Of a stretch of DNA of 64,000 bases, positions 24,869 through 32,860 are shown one piece after another. The position numbers were made by a program, and so were the translations under genes. The stretch lies in contig NZ_PQSR01000014.1 in assembly GCF_002920635.1 (NCBI RefSeq), positions 1 through 64,000 of the forward strand, written 5' to 3'. Under the pieces are notes generated by a model, which worked only from the letters and a program-made list of their open reading frames with translations, was not told the DNA's origin and made no database searches. The stretch comes from Streptomyces sp. Ru72. Lineage in GTDB: Bacteria > Actinomycetota > Actinomycetes > Streptomycetales > Streptomycetaceae. How positions within the stretch are numbered: position 1 is the stretch's first letter; every line of letters starts with the position of its first letter.

Positions 24869-25252
24869 ATGGGGCATCAGATGGTCGGAACCAAGGGCGC
24901 GCCCGTGACGAAAGCCGTACTGGCCGAGCTGCTGACTCGCCTTCGGCGCGCTGCCGTTGACGGTGCGGTGCCGGGACGTGGTGTTCAGGCGCACGTGCGG
25001 CGACTCTGGCTCGGCGACGCCGAACGTCGGCGGCTGCGGGATGAGCCGGCCGAAGCGGAGGCCCCTGTCCGGGAATCGGTGGTGCATGCAGAGATCGACC
25101 GTCCGGATGTGGAAAAGGTTGCACCGAACCATGGAGAAAATGTGTTCCCCTGGCTTGATCCGGTCGGGGCACTGCTGTTGCGCTACACAGATGCCGACGG
25201 ACATGTGACGTCCCGGGCCACGGGCGCGTACGGCCGGGATCGGATGGCCTAG
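24869..25252 (+). CDS. Small hypothetical protein divergent from the kinase operon
   Basis: A 127-aa product with no recognised family. It begins MGHQMVGTKGAPVTKAVLAE, a predicted helical Ala/Leu/Arg-rich segment, and is acidic and Pro/Glu-rich in the middle. GC3 is moderate but consistent with coding, and an AGGGGG site and a good upstream promoter support it. A GTG at 24842 would add nine residues and make it leaderless. It lies between the divergent kinase-helicase operon and the chaperone cluster, so a regulatory or immunity role is conceivable but not shown. Confidence 0.4.
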   Translation: MGHQMVGTKGAPVTKAVLAELLTRLRRAAVDGAVPGRGVQAHVRRLWLGDAERRRLRDEPAEAEAPVRESVVHAEIDRPDVEKVAPNHGENVFPWLDPVGALLLRYTDADGHVTSRATGAYGRDRMA

Positions 25253-25588
25253 GAGGCCGTCGCAGTTGGAGCGCGAGGCGAGGCGACGTCCGAGACGGCA
25301 TCGCTGCGAAGGCCGGCGCTCGGTGTCAAGACTCCAGAGGCCGCGTAGCCGCCGCGATTCTCCACTCGGCCACCAAGGCGAGCCGCAAGATCCGCGGACG
25401 GGGCGCGTGGCGCTGAACAACGGCGAGTACTTCAAGGCGAACCGGTGTCAGGAGTGGAAGCGGGTCGGCTGACCGGTCGCGGCATCTTCTCCGTCGCCGA
25501 GGCCGAGGAGTGCCGGCCGTGTCAACGTGCGGAAGCGTGACGGATGTAAGGGCTATGTAATGCTTGTGTGCACGGTTAATCTGTCGGC
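25253..25588. other. Intergenic region with no convincing gene
   Basis: These 336 bp separate the small ORF from the J-like gene. Short open stretches on the plus strand have poor codon bias and no family resemblance. A possible -10 (TAATCT at 25577-25582) lies 6 nt before GTG 25589, so the next gene may be leaderless; the -35 is weak. Decayed coding sequence is possible but I cannot identify it. Confidence 0.4.
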
Positions 25589-27298
25589 GTGTACGACATG
25601 ACCGACCCGGTTGCCGCCCGCCGTGCGGCGATAGCCGCCGAGAAGGAGCGCCTGGCTCGGGCGCGCGAGCGCCGGCGCAGCGGCGAAGCGGCAGGCGCGA
25701 ACGGATTCGCTCAGCGGAAATGGCGTTGGGTCGGTGTAGACGGTGGTGACGCCGTCCAGACCGTTTTGGAAGTGCTCAAGGATATCGAGCAGTCCGCCGA
25801 ACTGACGGAGAGCCAGCGAGAGGTCCTTGGCCAGGCTCAGGCAGGTGCACCGGACCGGGAGGCGCTGCTCCCGGTGGTTCGGGCCGGCCTCGCGGGGCTG
25901 AAGCCGGAAGCTGTGCTCCATCACCTCCGCGCGCTGTGGGCCGCCGGGGTGCGATGGCTGAACGAAGCAGGCCTGGAGCGGTGCCGCATCCTCTGCTCGA
26001 CCGCTCCCGGCATCGAACTGGTCAACGCAAGGTCCCGCGCGGTCTCGGGCGGCCCTGCGTTCTCCCTGTTCGCCACCGCCGCCACCCGAGGTGCAATTCC
26101 TGTACCGAACGCCGTTCTGGCCCAAGTCCTCCCTTGGGCGCCGCTGTCCGTGCTCGACGACCTTGTGGAACGCGGTGGCCTCCTGGCAGAGGACAAGCCC
26201 TGGACGGTGCGCAGCGAGGAGGAAGCGCTCTACCTGCGGGCCCGTCTCACCCCCACCTCGATCAGCCCTGAAGAGGCCGAGCGACTCGGCTGGGACGACC
26301 TGCTGCGCCGTCGGGCGTTCCTCGCCGGAGAGACGATCACGAGGCAGGAGCCCGAGGACGTCTGGGACTTGCTGTACGACGTGGTGATGGACGTTCAGCT
26401 GGCGTCCCTCGACGCCCTGGACGCCGTCCTACCGCGCGTGCAGCAGATCCAGTTGCGTGATCTCAGATCGGGAGCGCTCGTCGGGCAGTGGGACGGCGGC
26501 ACCATACGCGATCGAGGTCTGTGGAAGCTGATGGCCTCCATGTGGCGACCGACGGGGCCCGTCGATCCCCGACGCAGCGAGTTCTACGCCCTCGTCGCGC
26601 TCAACCGGGCCTACGACCTGCTGAAGTCAGGTGACCTGGAAGGGGCCGACCGCCAGGCGGAGTCCTTCGTGCGGGAACGGAAGACCGGCCATTCCCTGCC
26701 CGCTGACCTGATGGAGGAGGCGTACACCATCGCCGCCTACGTCACTGCGATCACGTCGCCCGAAGCCGAGAACGACCGTGCCGCAAGGGAGCGGCTCGCA
26801 CAGGCGGAGAGTTACGCGGAGAAGGCGGCGGAGAACGGTCATCCGGTGGCGGTGCGCAATCTCGCGCACGTGCGCACCTGGAGGTCCACCCCGAAGAACA
26901 GACGGGGCGTGATGACCAACCCGTTCCTCGAACTCGGCCTCGACCATGGGGCAGAAGGCTGGGAGCGGCGCTGCCGGGAGATCTTCCGCCGGTACGAGCA
27001 GGCGGGAGACCGGGCGAGCCAGGCTCGGCTCAATCGGGCGGAAGACCGTATCTATGAGGCCGCGGGCAACGAGGCTGGCTTCGACGTTTTCTTTCAGATT
27101 CCGCTCGACCGGTCCCGACACGAGTTGCCCGACGCCGTGCCGAGGCAACTGGTGCCGCCGCTGGAACCGATGGCGCGCCGAACCGCCCTCACGAGCGGCG
27201 CGGACCTCGAGTCCATTCGCGCTCTGGCGGCCGTCGAACTGCTCGACGACTTCCGCAGCACCGCACCGCATCTCGACCGTCACCGGTCCATCCGCTGA
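25589..27298 (+). CDS. J-domain-like protein lacking HPD, partner of the Hsp70 gene
   Basis: A 569-aa protein. The first about 40 residues are a charged helix (AAIAAEKERLARARERRR). The centre is helical with no known domain; a short SEL1-like helical repeat (AERLAQ-type; AESYAEKAAENGHPVAVRNL) lies near residues 410-430. After it, NPFLELGL, WERRCREIFRRYEQ and ASQARLNRAEDRIYEA match helices I, II and III of a J domain, but the HPD tripeptide that stimulates Hsp70 ATPase is absent (AGD in its place). It is followed after 51 nt by a GrpE-like gene and an Hsp70 gene, which is why I read the region as J-like. Likely role: client or target recruitment to the Hsp70-nuclease. Inference of moderate strength. 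Confidence 0.55.
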   Translation: MYDMTDPVAARRAAIAAEKERLARARERRRSGEAAGANGFAQRKWRWVGVDGGDAVQTVLEVLKDIEQSAELTESQREVLGQAQAGAPDREALLPVVRAGLAGLKPEAVLHHLRALWAAGVRWLNEAGLERCRILCSTAPGIELVNARSRAVSGGPAFSLFATAATRGAIPVPNAVLAQVLPWAPLSVLDDLVERGGLLAEDKPWTVRSEEEALYLRARLTPTSISPEEAERLGWDDLLRRRAFLAGETITRQEPEDVWDLLYDVVMDVQLASLDALDAVLPRVQQIQLRDLRSGALVGQWDGGTIRDRGLWKLMASMWRPTGPVDPRRSEFYALVALNRAYDLLKSGDLEGADRQAESFVRERKTGHSLPADLMEEAYTIAAYVTAITSPEAENDRAARERLAQAESYAEKAAENGHPVAVRNLAHVRTWRSTPKNRRGVMTNPFLELGLDHGAEGWERRCREIFRRYEQAGDRASQARLNRAEDRIYEAAGNEAGFDVFFQIPLDRSRHELPDAVPRQLVPPLEPMARRTALTSGADLESIRALAAVELLDDFRSTAPHLDRHRSIR

Positions 27299-27349
27299 CG
27301 GCGTTTCCCGACTGATGACGCACGATGGTGAGCGAGGCACAACCACTTG

Positions 27350-27991
27350 ATGGATCCCCGGAGGAGAAAGGCGGCGCGTCGCGCCGAGAAGAAGGTCTCC
27401 AAGAGCCTGCGGCCTCACCGACTCTGTCCGCACTGCGGGCAGATACAGCCAGGAGCGCTGCAGACGCCCTCGCCCCACAAGCCCGGTGGGACCAGACGCC
27501 GCAGAGAGAAGAGTCAGGAGACGACTGAGCCGACCGCCACGATGAGACAGCTCGCGGCGCCCGAACCCATTGACGCGAAAACCATCATCCAGGGAGTCGT
27601 CGATCGGATACCAGCCGCCCTGGAAGACGTGAACGCCGACGGGATGCCGTCGGCCACCGCTGTCGGCGTGGCGGTGCGCAAGGCGGTCCTCGATGAGTTC
27701 CGCACCCGGGCTCAGTTCGCCGGACGGCTCGCGGAGATCGACGCTCTTGTGTGGGCGCAGGCGGAGCACGGCGGCGACCTGCTCGGGGGAGCTCTGCGGG
27801 AACACCTGCGAGAACTGCGCATCCTCAGGGTGACCGAGCCTGAAGCGAGCGATCGGTTCGTCGTCACCGAAGGTGATGGCGAGGCGTTCGAGGTGCTGCG
27901 CCCGGCGTACGTCGACGAAGTGACCGGGAAGGTCATTTTGGCGGGACATCTGCGTCGGGTTCCTGGTTCTGCAGTGGGGGAGGAAGCGTGA
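27350..27991 (+). CDS. GrpE-like nucleotide-exchange factor
   Basis: A 213-aa protein. The N-terminus is basic with one CPHC knuckle (residues 25-28). Residues about 70-160 are helical (coiled-coil-like), and the end (GEAFEVLRPAYVDEVTGKVI, then LAGHLRRVP) resembles the beta-domain of GrpE, which opens the Hsp70 nucleotide cleft. ATG 27350 is chosen on codon bias in this frame; ATG 27542 is a shorter alternative that would drop the CPHC region. It overlaps the Hsp70 gene by 4 nt (GTGA), so the two are coupled. The GrpE call is by topology and position, not alignment. Confidence 0.5.
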   Translation: MDPRRRKAARRAEKKVSKSLRPHRLCPHCGQIQPGALQTPSPHKPGGTRRRREKSQETTEPTATMRQLAAPEPIDAKTIIQGVVDRIPAALEDVNADGMPSATAVGVAVRKAVLDEFRTRAQFAGRLAEIDALVWAQAEHGGDLLGGALREHLRELRILRVTEPEASDRFVVTEGDGEAFEVLRPAYVDEVTGKVILAGHLRRVPGSAVGEEA

Positions 27992-30078
27992 CGACAGGCA
28001 TCGATTTCGGCACCACGAACTCGGTGGCCGCGCAGTGGAACGGGGAATACGTCGAGATCCTGGAACTCGGTGGTCAAGGGCTCGACGCCGACTGGGGACG
28101 CCCTGGGTTCGAAAAGCTCTACCCGTCGGTGGTGGGCACCAGTTCCCTGCGCTCCGGAGCCCTGTTCGGCTGGGAGGCCAAACTTCGGTCCGAGAAGGCC
28201 GTCGAGGCGTGCAAACGCCTGTTGCGTGAAGAGCCTCTCGTAACGGTCGGGGGGCGACGGTTCGCGGCGACCACCGCTGCCGCCGGTGTCTTCCGGTCCA
28301 TGGTCACGGCTGCCGAGGAGGAGTCCGCGACGGAGATCGAGGAAGCCGTGATCACCGTGCCGGCGAACGCCACCGGAGCGGCCCGTTTCCGTACCCGGGA
28401 AGCAGCGCGGGCGGCGGGCATCGTCGTCAAGACGCTGCTGAACGAACCGACGGCCGCTGCGATCGCCTACGCACACAACATGAAGGAAGACGGCGAGTTC
28501 CTCGTCTTCGACTGGGGCGGCGGAACCATGGACGCCACCCTGCTGTTGCACGACGACGGATTCTTCGACGAGAAGGCCAGCCGAGGCGTCAACCGGCTCG
28601 GCGGTTTGGAGATCGACGCGCGGTTGCGGCGCATGGTGCTCGATCGGGCGCCCGCGCGCAGGGCGTGGTCGGAGTCCGAACAGCGCCAGTTCTCCCTGGA
28701 CATCGAACGGAACAAGATCCTGCTGTCCACTCAGGAGTCCGTTCGTATCACCACGCCGGACGGCATCCCCGTCGAGATCGGACAGGACGAGTTCTCCGCC
28801 GAGATCCAGGACCTGATCAACCGCGCGCTCGACCCTGTCGAGGAGTGTCTCGAGCAGGCCCGCATCGATCCCAGCGAGCTGAAGGCCGTACTGATGATCG
28901 GCGGCAGCAGCCAGATCCCGGCCGTCCGTGACGCGGTGTCCGAAGCTCTTGACTGCGAACTCGTGGGTGTTGATCTGTGCCACCCGATGACCGCGGTCGC
29001 CGAGGGCGCCGCGATCTGCGCCGCGGCCATGGACGGCGAGCTGGAGAGCATCATCCGCGTCGTCAACACGCACGCGCTCGGCACGGTCACCAAGGACCAA
29101 TACGGCAAGCGGGAGTTCAGCGCGCTGATCGGCCGCAACCAGCGTCTGCCGCAGCAACGGGTCAAGTCCTACCGGCCGTCCAAGGACGGCGTGTCCAAGC
29201 TGACCGTGGAGGTGTGGGAAGGAGACCCGGACCGACCTGTCGACCACCCCGACAACGTCAAACTGACCGAGCTGGTGCTCTCCTACCCGCAGCGGTCCCA
29301 GGCGGAAGACGGGGTGTTCGACCTCGAATACACCTACAGCAAGGAAGGGCTGCTCGCGGTCAAGGCCACACTGCAGAAGACCGGGGAAGTCCTCCTCGAT
29401 GGCGAGGTCAAGGTCTTCGGCGACAGCACCGTCCCTCCGGAGATCGAGAAGGAACTGAACGAGCTGCTCGCCCTGCGCGCCACGAGCCACACCGCGCCCA
29501 GGCCGACGCATCCACAGCAGTCGCCCGCACTGCCACGCGATGGGCGACCTGCCGATTCCGGCGTATCGGTGCCCCCGCCATCGCCCGCCTCCATGGCGAA
29601 GGCCGCGTCCCCCCTCGAGCAACCCGCCGCACCCCTGATTGTGGATGGCTCGAACCTGGCGTGGAACGGCCGCCCGCCCCGCTCCGCAGGAGGACAGCCG
29701 AGCTTCCAGGCACTCCAGGCGGCCGTCAGGGCGCTCAGATTCAAGAACCCGAACCGGGACATCCACGTCGTCGTCGACGCCACGCTTCGGCATGACGTCG
29801 CCGAGGCGGAACGCCCCTTGGTGGAGGAGGCCATCGCTGCCGGGACGGTCGTCCAACCGCCGGCAGGCACTGAAGGCCGTGGAGACGCCCTGGTCATCAG
29901 TATCGCGGAAGAGGTGGGCGGAGTGATCGTTTCCAACGACAACTTCGCTCCGTTCCAGAAGGCCAATCCCTGGCTGCTGACTCCTGGCCGCGTCCTGGGG
30001 GCGACACACTCCCAAGGCATCTGGGTCTTCAACCGCAGGAAGCCCAACGCGGCTGCTCCGGCCGCGCGTCGTCGGTGA
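27988..30078 (+). CDS. Hsp70 ATPase fused to NYN/PIN-like nuclease domain
   Basis: A 696-aa fusion. Residues 1-360 are a complete Hsp70/actin ATPase: D6-FGTTNS, N152-EPTAAA, D175-WGGGTMD182 and an adenosine motif IGGSSQIP. A short beta-type substrate domain follows (about 365-490). The helical lid is missing; a Pro-rich linker (490-545) leads to a C-terminal NYN/PIN-like domain with acidic residues D553 (LIVDGSNLAW), D597 (VVVDATL), D633 (GRGDALVIS) and D651 (VSNDNF), the expected metal-binding set of NYN/Zc3h12a-type ribonucleases. It is the last of three coupled genes (J-like, GrpE-like, Hsp70-nuclease), followed by a terminator. The inferred role is an ATP-gated, chaperone-controlled nuclease. 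The nuclease activity is inference. Confidence 0.75.
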   Translation: MTTGIDFGTTNSVAAQWNGEYVEILELGGQGLDADWGRPGFEKLYPSVVGTSSLRSGALFGWEAKLRSEKAVEACKRLLREEPLVTVGGRRFAATTAAAGVFRSMVTAAEEESATEIEEAVITVPANATGAARFRTREAARAAGIVVKTLLNEPTAAAIAYAHNMKEDGEFLVFDWGGGTMDATLLLHDDGFFDEKASRGVNRLGGLEIDARLRRMVLDRAPARRAWSESEQRQFSLDIERNKILLSTQESVRITTPDGIPVEIGQDEFSAEIQDLINRALDPVEECLEQARIDPSELKAVLMIGGSSQIPAVRDAVSEALDCELVGVDLCHPMTAVAEGAAICAAAMDGELESIIRVVNTHALGTVTKDQYGKREFSALIGRNQRLPQQRVKSYRPSKDGVSKLTVEVWEGDPDRPVDHPDNVKLTELVLSYPQRSQAEDGVFDLEYTYSKEGLLAVKATLQKTGEVLLDGEVKVFGDSTVPPEIEKELNELLALRATSHTAPRPTHPQQSPALPRDGRPADSGVSVPPPSPASMAKAASPLEQPAAPLIVDGSNLAWNGRPPRSAGGQPSFQALQAAVRALRFKNPNRDIHVVVDATLRHDVAEAERPLVEEAIAAGTVVQPPAGTEGRGDALVISIAEEVGGVIVSNDNFAPFQKANPWLLTPGRVLGATHSQGIWVFNRRKPNAAAPAARRR

Positions 30079-30119
30079 TGCGCACGGGCTTGGTCGGCTT
30101 GCTGCTTACAACATGGGCG

Positions 30120-30146
30120 GTCCGCGCCCCTTGGCGGGGCGCGGAC
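30120..30146. terminator. Stem-loop after Hsp70-nuclease gene
   Basis: GTCCGCGCCCC (30120-30130) pairs exactly with GGGGCGCGGAC (30136-30146) around 5 nt, 42 nt after the Hsp70 stop. It is the likely end of the chaperone operon. Confidence 0.7.
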
Positions 30147-30153
30147 ACACCTG

Positions 30154-30372
30154 ATGAGGAGTCCGCAACAAGGCAGTCGTCCGGGATGGGCGGGTGAGCT
30201 GAATCCATCCACCCGCGTTGCCGGCCTTCTCCTGGAGGCCCTCCAGGCGACGAGCGTGGGCGTGGGAGTGGAAGTCGCCGCAGCCGCCGACCGCTCATGG
30301 TTCCACGTCGTCTGCGACACGTCCGTTCTCGTGGACCAGCGGTACGCCATGGCAACGCCCGGCGGGAACTGA
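30154..30372 (+). CDS. Small ORF of uncertain reality
   Basis: A 72-codon reading frame just after the terminator. From codon 14 onward it has coding-like GC3 and reads LNPSTRVAGLLLEALQATS... VCDTSVLVDQRYAM. I recognise no family. It could be a fragment of a larger lost gene. It is the only content noted in the gap 30147-30438. Confidence 0.25.
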   Translation: MRSPQQGSRPGWAGELNPSTRVAGLLLEALQATSVGVGVEVAAAADRSWFHVVCDTSVLVDQRYAMATPGGN

Positions 30373-30438
30373 AGACTCAGATGGACAACCTGGCTGTCTC
30401 CTAACAGCCCGGAAGGTCCTCCGTGCGCCCGGCTCACC

Positions 30439-31311
30439 TCAGTCGGTCCTGCGCACATAGCCCGGGTCGTCCGGCGTCGACACGTCCCGGTCCCGGCGCA
30501 CGATGCTCAGCCGGTCGCCGTAGCCCGCGAGGGCTTTGCGCAGGCCGCCGTCCGTGTACTCGACGTCGACGACGTGGTTGTCGAAGGCCTTCGCGTACGC
30601 GTCGCACTCGTCGTACTGCCCGCACTCCTCCGTCACCGCGAAGTCGAGGCCGGTCCGCTTGCGCTGCCCGGCCAGCTCGAGGGTGTTCTTCTGGCCGATG
30701 GCCAGATGGCGGGCGTGCGCGTGGACCGACAGCAGGGTCATGAAGGCGGCGGCGTCCTGCGCGCTCAGCAGGTTGTCAGAGCGGGTGTAGCTGTCGTAGT
30801 TGTCCGGCTCGACCGCGTCGAAGCCCTTTGCGGCGCAGCCGTCGATCCACTGGTTGATCCGCGTCGCCACGCGGGCGCGCTTGGTCGCCGTACCGATGTC
30901 GAGCAGTGCTTCGTTCCAGTCCTGGTCGATGACCACCTCGCCGCTGTCGTCTCGCAGGAGCAGATCGGCGGGCCATGTCTTCTCGGCTCCGGGCTGGGCC
31001 TGGAAGGCGTTGACGTAACAGATGTTGTAGAGGCCCGGCGCCGGGGACGCCGTGCGGTCACGGCTGACGATGCGGACTCCGCGCGGCGGGGGATAGGCGC
31101 CCCCGATCTGGTAGTCGAAGCCGGCGTGCGGTGGTGGGAGCCTGACCGCGGTGGGAGCGGGCTTCCGGGAGGGTGACGCCTGCGACGGGGTCTGCCCTGG
31201 GCTCGCGTCCGAAGGATCCTCCGGGTCGGCCTTGGTGCCGCAGCCGGCGACCGCCAGCAGGGCCACCACGGCGGCGGCCGCTCCGACGCGGGCCACACGC
31301 ATGACGGACAT
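30439..31311 (-). CDS. GH114-family lipoprotein (polygalactosaminidase-like)
   Basis: A 290-aa lipoprotein. The signal is MSVMRVARVGAAAAVVALLA with lipobox LAVAGC, then a Ser/Pro-rich linker. The catalytic part matches the endo-alpha-1,4-polygalactosaminidase (GH114, TIM-barrel) pattern: FDYQIGGAYPPPRGVRIVSR, then YNICYVNAFQAQPGAE, WIDGCAAKGFDAVEPDNYDS (acidic catalytic region), and VTEECGQYDECDAYAKAF. ATG 31311 has a GGTGGAG site 5 nt upstream. It would act outside the cell on galactosamine polymers. It lies downstream of, and on the same strand as, a CUT2 sugar importer, which fits a hydrolyse-and-import role, but the substrate is inferred. Confidence 0.75.
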   Translation of the reverse strand: MSVMRVARVGAAAAVVALLAVAGCGTKADPEDPSDASPGQTPSQASPSRKPAPTAVRLPPPHAGFDYQIGGAYPPPRGVRIVSRDRTASPAPGLYNICYVNAFQAQPGAEKTWPADLLLRDDSGEVVIDQDWNEALLDIGTATKRARVATRINQWIDGCAAKGFDAVEPDNYDSYTRSDNLLSAQDAAAFMTLLSVHAHARHLAIGQKNTLELAGQRKRTGLDFAVTEECGQYDECDAYAKAFDNHVVDVEYTDGGLRKALAGYGDRLSIVRRDRDVSTPDDPGYVRRTD

Positions 31312-31680
31312 GTACGCTCCACCCATCGCGAGTACGACCCCGCCTCCGACGCCGTCGCGGTCCTGGCGACTCGGGCCGGACTGGACCATGACCGCGTACC
31401 GGCTGGGCGTACCTCTGAGGTACCGGGGCAACGGCCCGGCACGCGCATGATCAAAGCGTTCGACGGCGGCCCGAGTCAAGGCGCCCGGTCACGGAACCCA
31501 CGACCTCGGCCACGATGTCGTCGGTCACCGCCATCCGGTCGAGGAAGCATCCTTCGGCCTCGACGGCCTGGCTCTGCCCACCGACCCCGATCAGCGGTCC
31601 CGTGCCGATGCCGCTCCTCTCGCGGCGCGCTCCACCGCCCCTGCCCGCGCGAGCCCTTGCTCACTGACCCGGAACACCGA
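31312..31680. promoter_or_regulatory. Intergenic region with palindrome upstream of the GH114 gene
   Basis: The only clear structure here is GTACCTC-T-GAGGTAC (31409-31423), a perfect 7-bp inverted repeat about 100 bp upstream of the GH114 start. It could be an operator. The rest (31424-31680) has no coding signal on either strand and includes the 3' end region of the ABC operon. Confidence 0.4.
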
Positions 31681-32820
31681 CTACGTCCCCCAGATCCCCC
31701 GATAAGCCTCCCGATACCCCACCGGATCCCAGGACGTCGCCCCTCCCGTGTTCTGCGCCGTTGCCACATGCACAGGCGCCACATACCCGCTCGCCGGCGC
31801 CCCCGCGAACGCCCGGTTGAACTCGTCCACGATCTGCCAGCCCTGTTGCGTGAGCGGTTCCGGGACCGTCGCCGCCTGGTAGCTTGCGCTGTTGATGCGC
31901 TGGAACGCGGACGGATCCCCGTCTCCCGCCCCGATGTTGAAGGGGGGACCGGAGCCCTTCCTTCCCGCGGCGCGCAGGGCCGGGGCGGCGTCGGCGAAGT
32001 AGAGGTCGTTGATGGCCGCCGAGTAGGTCCAGCCGCCGCCCAGGCGGGACGCCAGCGAGGAGACCTGCTGGGGGACGCGGCTGCTCGCGTCCGGGAGCGG
32101 GATGTTCACGTAGGACAGGAGCCGCACGCCGCCGCACGTGGCGAGTTCCTCTCTGATCGATTCCGCCTTGTGCTTCGCGAACGGGATGGAGTCGTCCGTG
32201 AACAGGACGGCGCCCGCCCGGCCCCCGGAGTGCGCGATGATCCAGTCGGCCGTGATCCTCGCGACGTCCCCCACGTGCGTGGTGATGTTCGTGAACAGCT
32301 TCGGGTTCTCGCTGGGGCCGGGCTCGGCGACCGCGTGCCAGCCGATCAGCGGGATCCCCTTCGCGTTCGCCCTCGCCACCTGCTGCGCCGTGGACTTCGG
32401 GTCGAAGCCGCCCAGCACGATGCCCGACGGCTTGAGCGCGATCGCCTGGTCGAGCGCCGCCTGGATGCCGGCCGGTGTGCCGCCCCCGTCGATGACCTTG
32501 AACTTCCAGCCGATGGCCTGCGCGGCCTCCCGCGCGCCATTGGCCGTGCCGGCGACGCCCGGGTTGGTCATCGTCTGCGCGACGTAGATGATCGTCCGGC
32601 CCCGCACCGCCTTGGGGCCGGTGGTGGGGCCGTTCCAGGCGGTGTGGGGCTGCTCCGCCTGGCGTACGGCCGACTGCGCCCGGGCGAATGCGGCCGGGCA
32701 GCCGGACGCCGACGGCGCGGTGGAGGTCCCGGTGCCCGGCCGTGAGCCGTGTTCGCAGCCGGAGGCGAGGACGACGACGGCGGCCAGTGCGGCGGTGCCG
32801 ACGGCGGTCGTGCGGTTCAC
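31681..32820 (-). CDS. CUT2 sugar ABC transporter substrate-binding lipoprotein
   Basis: About 379 aa, a periplasmic-binding-protein-like (RbsB/ALS family) lipoprotein. Signal: RTTAVGTAALAAVVVLASGC with lipobox ASGC. Mature part: IIYVAQTMTNPGVAG, QAALDQAIALKPSGIVLGG (the class I binding-fold hinge pattern), IPLIGWHAV, TADWIIAHSGGRAGAVL. GTG 32820 is used; GTG 32826 is a close alternative. It is the third gene of an ATPase-permease-SBP operon and should deliver a sugar to the RbsC-like permease. The ligand is not predictable. Confidence 0.75.
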   Translation of the reverse strand: MNRTTAVGTAALAAVVVLASGCEHGSRPGTGTSTAPSASGCPAAFARAQSAVRQAEQPHTAWNGPTTGPKAVRGRTIIYVAQTMTNPGVAGTANGAREAAQAIGWKFKVIDGGGTPAGIQAALDQAIALKPSGIVLGGFDPKSTAQQVARANAKGIPLIGWHAVAEPGPSENPKLFTNITTHVGDVARITADWIIAHSGGRAGAVLFTDDSIPFAKHKAESIREELATCGGVRLLSYVNIPLPDASSRVPQQVSSLASRLGGGWTYSAAINDLYFADAAPALRAAGRKGSGPPFNIGAGDGDPSAFQRINSASYQAATVPEPLTQQGWQIVDEFNRAFAGAPASGYVAPVHVATAQNTGGATSWDPVGYREAYRGIWGT

Positions 32821-32860
32821 GTGCACAGTCTCGCGCTTTCGGTCACGTCGAGTCGGTCAC

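Noticed and set aside
25266..25472. Arg-rich open frame between the small ORF and the J-like gene
   Set aside because: Poor codon bias, no start signal, no family resemblance.
27325..27528. Alternative small ORF before the GrpE-like gene
   Set aside because: Its GC3 is much lower than the overlapping frame that starts at 27350, and it has no ribosome site.
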